Shown here one piece after another: positions 9,370 to 17,065 of a stretch of 64,000 nt of DNA (position 1 is the stretch's first letter; each line of letters opens with the position of its first letter). A program made the translations under genes and the position numbers. The notes below the pieces were generated by a model. The model was given only the letters and a program-made list of their open reading frames with translations, was not told the DNA's origin and did no database searches. Source of the stretch: Pelagicoccus sp. SDUM812005 (GTDB taxonomy: Bacteria; Verrucomicrobiota; Verrucomicrobiia; Opitutales; Opitutaceae); contig NZ_JARXIA010000020.1 of assembly GCF_031127875.1 (NCBI RefSeq), positions 1-64,000 on the forward strand, written 5' to 3'.

Positions 9370-11133
9370 ATGGACTACTGGAGCAAGCTATACATCCCAA
9401 CTCTCAAGGAAACGCCCGCGGAAGCGGAAATCGATTCGCACAAGCTGCTCCTGCGAGCGGGGCTGGTGCGTAAGATCGGGAGCGGCATTTACGCGTTCTT
9501 GCCCTTGGGGGCCAAGGTCTTGGAGAACGTGAAGCGCCTTTGCTGCGAGGAGATGAACCGGGCCGGGGCGATGGAGCTGCTGATGCCTGCGGTCGTGCCT
9601 GCGGAATACTGGAAGGCTGGACCGCGCTGGAATGCGGCGCGGGAAATTATGTACCAAGTGGCCAGCGCGGGCGAAAAGGCGGAGTTTCCGGAGGAGCCGA
9701 CTTTCGTGCTCGGCCCGACGCACGAGGAAATTATCACGCCGCTGATCGGCGGCGAAGCGACGAGCTACCGCGACATGGGGAAGACTTTTTATCAGGTCCA
9801 GACCAAGTTCCGCAACGAGATCCGGCCCCGCTACGGTCTCATGCGCGCTCGCGAGTTCATCATGAAGGATGGCTACAGCTTCGACGCGACGGACGAGGAA
9901 GCGACGGCGACCTACCAGAACATAGCCAAGGCCTACGAGCGCTTCTTCGCTCGCTGCGGCTTGAAGTTCATCTCGGTCGAGGCGGACACGGGCGTGATGG
10001 GCGGCGCGTTTTCGCACGAGTTCATGGTACCTGCGGAAGTGGGCGACGACGATGTGGTCTACAACATCGAGAGCGGCTACGCGGCGAACGTGGAGAAGGC
10101 GACCAGCGCCTTGGTGCCGGCGGACCTCGAGGATGCGGCGGCGGTTGGCGAAATCGAGAAGTTCGAGACGCCTGGCGTTAAGACGATCGAAAAGCTCGCT
10201 CAGGAGCCCTTCAACATCCCGGCCGACCAACAGTACAAGACTTTGCTCTTCGTGGGCGACGACAAGCTCTTCGCAGTGGTGGTTCGCGGTTGCGATCAAG
10301 TGGAGGAAGCCAAGCTCGGCTCTCTCGGCTATTCCCTGATTCGCCCGGCTACCGTGGACGAGATTTTCGAAGCCATGGGCGCGTATCCAGGAAGCCTGGG
10401 CGCGGTGAAGGGCACGATCAAGAACCGCGAGAAGCTTGACGGCATCTTTGGCGACAACGCGATCCGCTTGATCGGCAATGGCGTGACGGGGGCCAACGAG
10501 AAGGCCATGCACTTGAAGAACGTGAACGTGGTCCGCGACCTGGACATCGACCGTTTCGGCGATTTCCGCAAGGTGCAGGCCGGCGAGCCTTGTCCGGTTT
10601 CGGGCAAGCCGCTGGAGATCCAGCGCGCCATCGAAGTGGGCCACATTTTCAAGCTCGGCACCAAGTACAGCGAAAACGAGGAGTACGGCGCCCAATACGT
10701 TGACAAGGACGGCAATCGCCAAGCTGCGGTCATGGGGTGCTATGGTATCGGGATTTCCCGTACCTTGCAGTCGATCATCGAGCAGAAGCACGACGGCAAC
10801 GGTATCGTTTGGCCTTGGTCGGTCGCTCCCTACCAGGTCATCATCACGGTTCTCGATCCGGGTATGGAAGAAGCGGATACGCTGGCGCTCAAGCTCGGCG
10901 AAGCTGCGGAAGCGGCTGGCGCGTCGGTGCTGGTCGACGATCGCGAGGAGCGTCCGGGCGTTAAGTTCAAGGACGCGGATTTGATCGGCATCCCGCTGCG
11001 CCTCACCATTGGCGGACGCGGCTTGAAGAACGGCGAAGTCGAGATGAAGTGGCGCGACCGGGACGAAGTGCAGAAGGTGGCGATCGCGGATGCGGAATCC
11101 GTGTTGGTCGAAGGGATCAAGGCGAAGTCCTGA
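9370..11133 (+). CDS. proS: Proline--tRNA ligase, bacterial long form
   Basis: A 587-residue class II aminoacyl-tRNA synthetase that charges tRNA-Pro. Motif regions are visible in order: the amino-terminal DSHKLLLRAGLVRKIGSGIY, GPTHEEIITPL and KFRNEIRPRYGLMRAREF (motif 2), an inserted editing (YbaK-like) domain at about residues 235-390, and the motif 3 region GCYGIGISRTLQSIIEQ, then the anticodon-binding domain with VLVDDREERPGVKFKDADLIG. The editing insertion marks the bacterial long form that removes Ala-tRNA-Pro. I chose ATG 9370 (MDYWSKLYIPTLKE) because homologues begin there; a TTG-initiated extension to 9325 adds an unlikely 15 residues. It opens a run of same-strand genes ending at 12467. 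Confidence 0.96.
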   Translation: MDYWSKLYIPTLKETPAEAEIDSHKLLLRAGLVRKIGSGIYAFLPLGAKVLENVKRLCCEEMNRAGAMELLMPAVVPAEYWKAGPRWNAAREIMYQVASAGEKAEFPEEPTFVLGPTHEEIITPLIGGEATSYRDMGKTFYQVQTKFRNEIRPRYGLMRAREFIMKDGYSFDATDEEATATYQNIAKAYERFFARCGLKFISVEADTGVMGGAFSHEFMVPAEVGDDDVVYNIESGYAANVEKATSALVPADLEDAAAVGEIEKFETPGVKTIEKLAQEPFNIPADQQYKTLLFVGDDKLFAVVVRGCDQVEEAKLGSLGYSLIRPATVDEIFEAMGAYPGSLGAVKGTIKNREKLDGIFGDNAIRLIGNGVTGANEKAMHLKNVNVVRDLDIDRFGDFRKVQAGEPCPVSGKPLEIQRAIEVGHIFKLGTKYSENEEYGAQYVDKDGNRQAAVMGCYGIGISRTLQSIIEQKHDGNGIVWPWSVAPYQVIITVLDPGMEEADTLALKLGEAAEAAGASVLVDDREERPGVKFKDADLIGIPLRLTIGGRGLKNGEVEMKWRDRDEVQKVAIADAESVLVEGIKAKS

Positions 11134-11152
11134 ACGGTCTTAGATTAGATTG

Positions 11153-11461
11153 ATGGTAGCACCGGTAACTAGCGTAGGTTCGCCAGCGGCGGACCCGAAG
11201 ACGAAGGACGAAACGGCGCTCTCCGATGTGTGGGGAGTGATCGTGCTGAACGATCCTGTGAACCTGATGTCCTATGTGACCATGGTGCTCGAGCGCGTGC
11301 TGCGCATGTCGCGCAGCAAGGCGGAGGAGCATATGATGGAAGTGCACCACAAGGGGCGTTCGCTGGTCTGGAAGGGCAATCGCGAGAAGGCGGAAGGCTA
11401 CGTGTACCAGCTGCAGGAGTGGCACTTGAACGCGATATTGGAACGTGATGAGGCAGATTGA
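11153..11461 (+). CDS. clpS: ATP-dependent Clp protease adaptor ClpS
   Basis: A 102-residue protein with the ClpS core: VIVLNDPVNLMSYVTMVLERV (the D-x-x-N/M pocket that binds N-degron residues), then HHKGRSLVWKGNREKAEGYV. ClpS delivers N-end-rule substrates to ClpA/ClpC-ClpP in the cytosol. The first 24 residues are a flexible tail, as expected for the adaptor. ATG at 11153. Its last codons overlap the start of the next gene by 14 bases, which suggests translational coupling. Confidence 0.93.
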   Translation: MVAPVTSVGSPAADPKTKDETALSDVWGVIVLNDPVNLMSYVTMVLERVLRMSRSKAEEHMMEVHHKGRSLVWKGNREKAEGYVYQLQEWHLNAILERDEAD

Positions 11462-11969
11462 AATCAGGCTAGATCCGGCTTTGGTCGAGTCCTTGCTCAA
11501 GACCATCCAGCCCGTGCTCGATGCCTTGCAGAACGAGTTGGCGACTCCGGCGGAATTGCCGGAGGACGACGAGCTGCTGGAGGACTTTTGGAAGAGCGAC
11601 TTGCTCGATTCCCAGCGGGAGGAGCTGAAGGTGATCGCCAATCTTTTCGATGACGAGTTCATGCTCAGCGGTCGGGCGTTGATCGCGGAGGACGAGATGG
11701 ACAAGGTGATCCGCGCCTGCTCTGCGATCCGTTTGAAGCTGCGCGAAACCATGCTGGCTCCCATCGGCGATTCGCAGCTGGAGGAGGGGAACCTCGAAGG
11801 CTTGGAGTGGACCGATGAGTTGCAGATCGGCTACGCGGCTTACGCCCTTTTCGCCAGCCTGCAGGAGTTGATCATCTCGCAGCTTGCCGCGCCGGGGCCC
11901 GAAGCCTCCGAGGAGGGCGATGGCCTCGACTGGGGTGGCGACGAAGAAGACTTGGAGGACGAACGATAG
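11448..11969 (+). CDS. DUF2017-like protein, partner gene of clpS
   Basis: A 173-residue, strongly acidic, helical protein. Its layout resembles DUF2017, a family known mainly from Actinobacteria where it sits beside clpS: a central LLEDFWKSDLLDSQREEL block (compare the LLPDFYRPD block of the actinobacterial proteins), a middle helix with AEDEMDKVIRACSAIRLKLR, and a carboxy-terminal ALFASLQELIISQL helix. The tail after residue 150 is very acidic. It starts (ATG 11448) inside the last codons of clpS. Function unknown; the coupling argues for a role with ClpS in protein turnover. The family call is from recalled pattern similarity, not from a search. Confidence 0.7.
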   Translation: MRQIEIRLDPALVESLLKTIQPVLDALQNELATPAELPEDDELLEDFWKSDLLDSQREELKVIANLFDDEFMLSGRALIAEDEMDKVIRACSAIRLKLRETMLAPIGDSQLEEGNLEGLEWTDELQIGYAAYALFASLQELIISQLAAPGPEASEEGDGLDWGGDEEDLEDER

Positions 11970-11972
11970 ACG

Positions 11973-12467
11973 ATGAGCAGTTATTCCTGTATCCACTGCG
12001 GCGAGACAGCTGCCAAGAACCACGATTGTTGCTCGGCTGGCTGCGACTTGGCCCGTCGCTTGCCGCGAGGCGAGACGGACTTGCCGGCGACCTGGCAGCT
12101 GGGAGTGGCCTTGGCTTGGGGATTCCTGCTTTTTAACCAATTGCTTTTTGCGGGAATGGACTTGCTGGCGCTGTCGAAGAACGCTCCGGACAATGCGGCG
12201 AAGTTTGCTATGGCGTCCTTGGTCGCGGGCGGCGTGGCGCTGCTGGCGAACGGGTTCTTCTTCGCGATTTCCAAGCCGAAGCTGTTCAGCGACTGGCAGG
12301 TGCTGGCGATCAGCGCAGGCCTCGCCTTCGTGGGCGGATATCGCTTAGGTGAAATCTTCGGCGAGCCGCTGGTTCTCGGATTCCTGATCGGTAACTTGCT
12401 GGTCAGCTTGTGGTTAGCCAGAGGGCTGCTGCGGAAGCCGGCGTCAAAAAAGCGGCAAAAGTTTTAG
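11973..12467 (+). CDS. Zinc-ribbon membrane protein (164 aa, about four helices)
   Basis: The first 30 residues hold a cysteine cluster (CIHCGE...HDCCSAGC) that resembles the metal-binding head found on CcoI-type heavy-metal P-type ATPases (C-x-H-C ... C-C-x-G-C). After it come about four membrane helices (around residues 44-66, 76-98, 103-124 and 129-150). There is no P-type ATPase core, so this is either a free-standing metal-binding membrane protein or a new combination. It starts 3 bases after the DUF2017-like stop and so belongs to the clpS operon. ATG at 11973. Confidence 0.72.
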   Translation: MSSYSCIHCGETAAKNHDCCSAGCDLARRLPRGETDLPATWQLGVALAWGFLLFNQLLFAGMDLLALSKNAPDNAAKFAMASLVAGGVALLANGFFFAISKPKLFSDWQVLAISAGLAFVGGYRLGEIFGEPLVLGFLIGNLLVSLWLARGLLRKPASKKRQKF

Positions 12468-12483
12468 GCGGTCCGCATTGGGG

Positions 12484-12514
12484 TTGACCCGCTGGCGGCG
12501 GCGCTGAGTATCGG
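12484..12514 (+). promoter_or_regulatory. Probable sigma70-type promoter of the 6S RNA
   Basis: TTGACC at 12484-12489 fits a -35 box. A -10 candidate lies at 12509-12514 (TATCGG, spacing 19) or 12506-12511 (GAGTAT, spacing 16). Either would start transcription close to the 5' end of the predicted 6S RNA at about 12519. The -10 match is weak. Confidence 0.4.
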
Positions 12515-12518
12515 AGGT

Positions 12519-12710
12519 CTTCGCGTACCCTGCGGTGTTCGAGGTGCTGATAAAACGCTCATCGCCTACTTTACTTTTACGGGAGTCTCGAAGGGTAGTT
12601 GATGCTAAGCCGTAAACCGGAAAGCAGAGGCTGCCTGACGGTCGCCCACCTGTATATAAACAGGACTATGAGCCCCTTCGGCATACGGCACAATGGTGGG
12701 GTACGCGTAT
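12519..12710 (+). ncRNA. ssrS: 6S RNA
   Basis: A 308-base gap between two genes contains a perfect 9-bp closing stem, CGCGTACCC (12522-12530) with GGGTACGCG (12699-12707), enclosing a region of the length of 6S RNA (about 190 nt). Just inside the 5' strand is CCTGCGGTGTTCG, which matches the conserved 5' block of 6S RNAs (E. coli CUGAGAUGUUCG). On the 3' side is GACGGTCGCCCACCTG followed by a small CCTGT/ACAGG hairpin, again as in many 6S RNAs. TTTACGG (12575-12581 region) and CCGTAAA (12610-12616) can also pair. A T-rich tract follows the stem. 6S RNA mimics an open promoter and binds sigma70 RNA polymerase, damping transcription in stationary phase. Confidence 0.8.
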
Positions 12711-12774
12711 TTTTTTACGAAGAGCGATTCATAGATTGCTCTTTCCGGTAAAGGCTTGGTAGAGGTGGTCTTAT

Positions 12775-13113
12775 ATGGACCCGAGAATCTATTCAATTAT
12801 CCACGTCTTTTCGATCCTGATGCTGAGCGGCTCGATCTTCTACATCGCCGCCAATCCGCAAAAGCATAAGAAGTCGAAGATGATGGCGATCAACGGTATC
12901 GTTGGTCTGATCGCCTTGGTAGGCGCCTTCGGTTTGATCGCTAAGCTTGGCTACAGCTATTCGGCCGGCTGGATTATCGTAAAGCTGGTCGCCTGGCTTT
13001 TCCTGATGGGACTCGCCGGCATGGCGTACAAGAAGCCGAAGGGATTCGTGCTTTCGGGACTGATCATTTCCCTAGGGGTGGCTCTGTACATGGTCTACTT
13101 CAAGCCGTTCTAG
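12775..13113 (+). CDS. Small integral membrane protein (112 aa)
   Basis: About four membrane helices (residues 6-26, 36-59, 66-85, 90-109) separated by short lysine-rich loops such as NPQKHKKSKM and YKKPKG. I do not recognise a family. An AGAGGTGG ribosome binding site lies about 8 bases before the ATG at 12775. The gene sits 65 bases downstream of the 6S RNA and is closed by a hairpin terminator. Confidence 0.8.
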   Translation: MDPRIYSIIHVFSILMLSGSIFYIAANPQKHKKSKMMAINGIVGLIALVGAFGLIAKLGYSYSAGWIIVKLVAWLFLMGLAGMAYKKPKGFVLSGLIISLGVALYMVYFKPF

Positions 13114-13128
13114 GCGGCAGCTTCGCTT

Positions 13129-13177
13129 AAACAATTTGGAAGGCTCCGGGATCTTGGTCCCGGGGCCTTCGTTGTTT
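13129..13177 (+). terminator. Hairpin terminator after the 112-aa membrane protein
   Basis: AAACAA (13129-13134) pairs with TTGTTT (13172-13177) around a GC-rich inner stem (GAAGGCtCCGGGA with TCCCGGggCCTTC). The T-run is short, so efficiency is uncertain. Confidence 0.55.
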
Positions 13178-13247
13178 CTGGTTGAGCTGGCTCGGGGTAC
13201 TTGTCAGCGTTGGGGACTCGATTGCTAACCCTAACCCCGCCAAAATT

Positions 13248-14147
13248 ATGAAGCGTAGAGATTTCCTCGGTCGCGTAGCGGGAGCTGCCATGGCGGCTCC
13301 TTTGATTGGTTCCGTCGCCTATTCGAAGCCGGAGGACTCCCTGCCGGAAGTGCCGCGGGTGACCTTCGGGAAAACGGGGATCGCCACCACGCGGCTGGCC
13401 CAGGGGACGGGGTTCAATGGGTGGAATCGGCAGTCCGACCAAACGCGGCAGGGATTCGAGGGATTCGTGAACCTCTTGCGCCACGGCTACGACCGGGGGA
13501 TTCGCCTGTTCGATTTGGCGGATTTGTACGGCACCCATTATTACTTCCGAGAGGCCCTGCGTTTCATCCCTCGCGAGGAGGTGACGATCCTGACCAAGCT
13601 GTGGTGGCGCTACAACGACGAAAACCCGAAGCGCCTGAGCCTCGACGAGCAGCGGCGCTCCGCCCGCACCGCAGTGGAGCGCTTTCGCATGGAGCTGGGG
13701 GTGGACGCGATCGATATCTTGCTGATGCATAACGTGACCTCCGCGGAGTGGGACGAGGATATGGCGGGTTACCTGGAAGTCTTGCAGGAGTACCGGGATC
13801 GCGGCGTGATCCGAGCCTTAGGCATGTCGTGCCATACCTTGGTGGCCTTGAAGCGGGCGGCGGAAACGCCTTGGGTGGAGATCGCCCTGACGCGCATCAA
13901 TCCATACGGGAAGCACATGGACGGCACGCCGGAGGAGGTGATGCCGGTGCAGCGCCGCTTCAAAGAGCGGGGGGCGAACGTGATCGGGATGAAGATATTC
14001 GGGGCGGGCGGCTTGGTCGACAAGCGGGACGAGTGCATGAAGTTCGCTCAGAACCTTGGCTACCTGGACGCCATGACGATTGGCGCCCGAAGCCCGGAGG
14101 AGATCGACGACAATATCCGATTGATGGCGAAATACCCGGCGAGCTGA
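13248..14147 (+). CDS. Tat-exported aldo/keto reductase
   Basis: A 299-residue protein that starts with a twin-arginine signal (MKRRDFLGRVAGAAMAAPL), so it is probably exported folded. The remainder is an aldo/keto reductase barrel: FDLADLYGTH carries the catalytic Asp and Tyr, LTKLWW the catalytic Lys, and ILLMHNV the His. The carboxy end has the IGARSPEEIDDNI motif seen in the family. Substrate unknown. Exported AKRs of this type are common in Planctomycetes and Verrucomicrobia. ATG 13248 is chosen because it places the RR motif at residues 3-4. Confidence 0.88.
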   Translation: MKRRDFLGRVAGAAMAAPLIGSVAYSKPEDSLPEVPRVTFGKTGIATTRLAQGTGFNGWNRQSDQTRQGFEGFVNLLRHGYDRGIRLFDLADLYGTHYYFREALRFIPREEVTILTKLWWRYNDENPKRLSLDEQRRSARTAVERFRMELGVDAIDILLMHNVTSAEWDEDMAGYLEVLQEYRDRGVIRALGMSCHTLVALKRAAETPWVEIALTRINPYGKHMDGTPEEVMPVQRRFKERGANVIGMKIFGAGGLVDKRDECMKFAQNLGYLDAMTIGARSPEEIDDNIRLMAKYPAS

Positions 14148-14255
14148 AAGCTGGATGGATGAGGTGGCTCCGCGCCTCCGACGCCGCGAGGCGAGCGTCG
14201 AATCTACCTCGTAATTTGCGTGGACGCGGGCTGAAGCACCGCGCTACGGTTTGGC

Positions 14256-16448
14256 ATGACTGGCTCTGTATTGGAATCTCTTTGCGGTGTGTGGGTAAGT
14301 CCCGAGGGCGTGGCCCATTTGACCTGGGCGAACGCTTCGGGGGAACGCCGCGACGAGACGCGACCGTTTGTCCCCTTTGTTTGGGGACGCGAAGAGAAGG
14401 AGTGGGCAGAGTTGGAGGGAGTCGTCGCCGAGCGCTTGTCGGGAGACGGCGAATACAATCACTTGGTCCGCTTCGATTCGTTGGAGTGCTACCAGCAATT
14501 CGTGAAGGAGCGGGGGCGTAGCGGATCCATCGATTGGATACGTTTGCTGGAAAGCCAGTTTCTCATGGAACAGCGGCTTCGCCTCTTCGATGAGATGAAG
14601 TTTTCCGACCTGCGCCGGCTGCAGTTGGATATTGAAACGGCTTGCGAGGTGGAAGGCGGATTCAGCACTCCGACCCGCAAGGGAGATCGGGTGTTGGCGA
14701 TCGGGCTACGTTGTGGAGAACAGGTGGAAACGCTGGTCCTAGAGGAGCGGACCGATGCGGCGGAGCGGGCGTTGCTGAAGCAGTTGAACAAGCGTATTCA
14801 GGATCTGGATCCGGACGTGATCGAAGGGCATAACATCTTTAAGTTCGACCTTGATTACCTGCATCGCCGTTCGAAGCGATTTAAGCTTGCTCCACAGTGG
14901 GGCCGCTACGGGCAAAGCGCGTCTTTTCGCAAGACGCGGATCCGAGTGGCGGAGCGCATGATCGACTACACGCGTTGCGATATTCCGGGACGTGCGGTGG
15001 TGGATACATATTTGTTGGTGCAAATCTTCGATATCACTTCGCGCGAAATGATGTCCTACGGATTGAAGGAAGTCGCGAAGTTCTTCGGCGTGACTTCTCA
15101 GGAAGGCGAGGAACGAACCTATATCGAGGGGTCGAAGATCCAGTACATGTTCGACGAGGATCGGGAGACCTTCCTCGAGTACCTTAAGGACGACTTGCGG
15201 GAGACGGAGGGAGTGGCGGATCGTCTGCTGCCTACCTACTTCGAACAGGCGAAGGCGTTTCCGACGACCTTGCAGGAGGCTTGTTTGCGTGGGTCGGCGA
15301 GCAAGGTGGATCTTGTTTTCCAGGAAGAGTACTACCACGCTCGGGCGGCTTGTCCGATGCCGGGCGAGGTGAGCTCTTTCGAGGGCGGCTACACGGCGAG
15401 CTTTGCGGAAGGCGTCTATGAAAAGGTGCTGCATTTCGACGTGGCCTCGCTGTATCCGAGCTTGCTGCTCTTGATCGACCGCAATCCCAAGCGGGATCAC
15501 CTGCAGGTGTTTATTCCGATGCTGAAGCGTTTGCGGGAGTACCGATTGAAGTACAAGAAGTTGGCTCGGGAAACGGAGGATGCGTCCTTGGCTAGCGAAT
15601 ACGACGCACGGCAGAGCAGCTTTAAGATCTTGATCAATTCGTTCTATGGTTACCTCGGTTTCTCGGGGGCTCGCTTTGGGGATGCGGCCTTGGCGGCGGA
15701 GGTGACAGCGAAGGGGCGCGAGATCTTGCAATCGCTCATCGAGTTTTTTCGGGAGGCAGGCTGCGAGCCGCTGGAGGCCGATACGGATGGTATCTATGTC
15801 TGCGCCGGCAAGTATTTCGATAACGAGGACGCATTGCTGGCGAAGGCTCAGGAGATTCTGCCCAAGGGGATCGAGCTGGAGTACGATGGGAAGTATGTAT
15901 CCATGTTTTGCTACAAGGCTAAAAATTACGCATTGTACGACGGTGAAAAAGTTACGATTCGCGGTTCTGGACTGCGTTCCCGCGGTATGGAGCCGTTTTT
16001 AAAGGACCTGACTTGGAAGTTGATTTATAGTTTGCTGGGCGCGGCCGAGGGAGATCCCGCTCGCCTAGCCATGGAGGTGGAGTCGAAGATCCAAGCCCAG
16101 GAGCTGGCAGTGGAGGATATCGCCAAGTCGGAAGTCTTGAGCCAGAGCCCAGAGGCGTATCAGAAGAAAATGGATACAGTGGGCAAGCCTCGTCGGGCCT
16201 CGGCCGAGGTCGCGTTGAAAATGGAGAAAGCGGTCGGCATGGGGGATCGTGTTTCGTATTTTATCCAACCCAAGAAACCGGGGCAGACGAGTGATTGGCA
16301 ACGAGCGTATCCGGTAGATGGTTACGAGAAGAACGACCGTCCGTACGATCCGAGCTACTACGTGAAGAAGCTGAACGACTGGCGGAAACGCTACGCTCCG
16401 TTTTGCCCCGCTTTGCTCGAGAACCCGGATCAAGGAGAGTTGTTTTAG
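14256..16448 (+). CDS. Family-B DNA polymerase with proofreading domain
   Basis: A 730-residue polymerase. Exonuclease motifs are intact: LDIETACEV (Exo I), GHNIFKFDLDYL (Exo II) and EYLKDDLRE (Exo III). The polymerase motifs follow: FDVASLYPSLL (motif A), KILINSFYGYLGF (motif B) and EADTDGIYV (motif C). This is the same superfamily as E. coli Pol II (polB, about 780 residues), but it is short and divergent, so I leave the symbol empty. Family members in bacteria serve in damage tolerance or restart. It stands alone on the plus strand; the nearest gene is the DUF985 cupin 75 bases downstream. Confidence 0.93.
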   Translation: MTGSVLESLCGVWVSPEGVAHLTWANASGERRDETRPFVPFVWGREEKEWAELEGVVAERLSGDGEYNHLVRFDSLECYQQFVKERGRSGSIDWIRLLESQFLMEQRLRLFDEMKFSDLRRLQLDIETACEVEGGFSTPTRKGDRVLAIGLRCGEQVETLVLEERTDAAERALLKQLNKRIQDLDPDVIEGHNIFKFDLDYLHRRSKRFKLAPQWGRYGQSASFRKTRIRVAERMIDYTRCDIPGRAVVDTYLLVQIFDITSREMMSYGLKEVAKFFGVTSQEGEERTYIEGSKIQYMFDEDRETFLEYLKDDLRETEGVADRLLPTYFEQAKAFPTTLQEACLRGSASKVDLVFQEEYYHARAACPMPGEVSSFEGGYTASFAEGVYEKVLHFDVASLYPSLLLLIDRNPKRDHLQVFIPMLKRLREYRLKYKKLARETEDASLASEYDARQSSFKILINSFYGYLGFSGARFGDAALAAEVTAKGREILQSLIEFFREAGCEPLEADTDGIYVCAGKYFDNEDALLAKAQEILPKGIELEYDGKYVSMFCYKAKNYALYDGEKVTIRGSGLRSRGMEPFLKDLTWKLIYSLLGAAEGDPARLAMEVESKIQAQELAVEDIAKSEVLSQSPEAYQKKMDTVGKPRRASAEVALKMEKAVGMGDRVSYFIQPKKPGQTSDWQRAYPVDGYEKNDRPYDPSYYVKKLNDWRKRYAPFCPALLENPDQGELF

Positions 16449-16486
16449 AAGGGGGAAGGTTAAAGGGAGGAAGATTGGGGCGTTAT

Positions 16487-16519
16487 TTTAACCACAGACG
16501 ACACAGGTTTACACAGATG
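16487..16519 (+). repeat. ACCACAGA-type short interspersed repeat, copy 1
   Basis: The stretch runs TTTTAACCACAGACGACACAGG and continues TTTACACAG. It consists of ACCACAG/ACACAG units and resembles the short AC-rich intergenic repeats scattered in many Gram-negative genomes. A related copy follows the next gene. Confidence 0.5.
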
Positions 16520-16523
16520 ATCT

Positions 16524-17009
16524 ATGAATGGGATGTTGGTTGAGGAGATTGTGGCTCGTTTGGGGTTGGAGCGGTTGGATCACGAGGGCGGTTGGTTTCG
16601 GCGAATCCATACGGGTGAAAAGCGGAGCGAGGGCCGGGCCTGTTGCACTACGATCTACGCGCTTTTCACTCGGGAGGAGTTTTCAGCTCTGCACCGCTTG
16701 GATGCGGTGGAACAGTTTTTCTTTCTAGATGGGGATGCCTTCGAGGTGTTTCGGATCGGGTCGGAAGTCGAGGGGCGTTGGGAAACGCTGGGGCGTGATT
16801 TCGAGAAGGGCGAATCGCCGCATTTGGTGTTCGATCCGGGCGAATGGTTCGGTGGGGTTCCCGTGGCGGGCGGCAAATGCGGCTGGACGTTGATGAGTTG
16901 CGTGGTGACGCCTGGCTTCGAGTGGGAAGGATTCGAGGTTGGTCGGCGCGATGACCTTTTGGCGGTGTATCCGAAATATGGGGATTCCATTCGATTGCTG
17001 ACGCGATAG
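16524..17009 (+). CDS. Cupin family protein (DUF985)
   Basis: A 161-residue protein with the single-domain cupin fold of DUF985: a head of the form LGLERLDHEGGWFRRIHTG, TTIYALFTREEFSALHRLDAVEQFFFLDG (cupin metal-site His and Glu) and GGKCGWTLMSCVVTPGFEWEGFEVG. The family's enzymatic role is not settled; some members are annotated as epimerase-like or sugar-binding. It is flanked on both sides by short ACCACAGA-type repeats, suggesting an inserted or shuffled segment. ATG 16524 (MNGMLVEEI) with an alternative ATG at 16533. Confidence 0.88.
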   Translation: MNGMLVEEIVARLGLERLDHEGGWFRRIHTGEKRSEGRACCTTIYALFTREEFSALHRLDAVEQFFFLDGDAFEVFRIGSEVEGRWETLGRDFEKGESPHLVFDPGEWFGGVPVAGGKCGWTLMSCVVTPGFEWEGFEVGRRDDLLAVYPKYGDSIRLLTR

Positions 17010-17011
17010 TT

Positions 17012-17046
17012 TTTTAACCACAAGAGGCACAAAGATCACAGAGGGT
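17012..17046 (+). repeat. ACCACAGA-type short interspersed repeat, copy 2
   Basis: TTTTTTAACCACAAGAGGCAC followed by AAAGATCACAGAGGG. It shares the TTTTAACCACA opening and the CACAGA ending with copy 1 on the other side of the DUF985 gene. Confidence 0.5.
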
Positions 17047-17065
17047 TGCTTGGGGCTTTTTGTAG

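Noticed and set aside
9388-10791. A long open frame on the minus strand opposite proS
   Set aside because: It is a shadow of a GC-rich gene; composition is histidine/arginine/leucine-rich and there are no family motifs.
12605-12796. A 63-codon frame on the minus strand in the gap after 12467
   Set aside because: It overlaps the 6S RNA structure and the start of the membrane protein and has no protein-like features.
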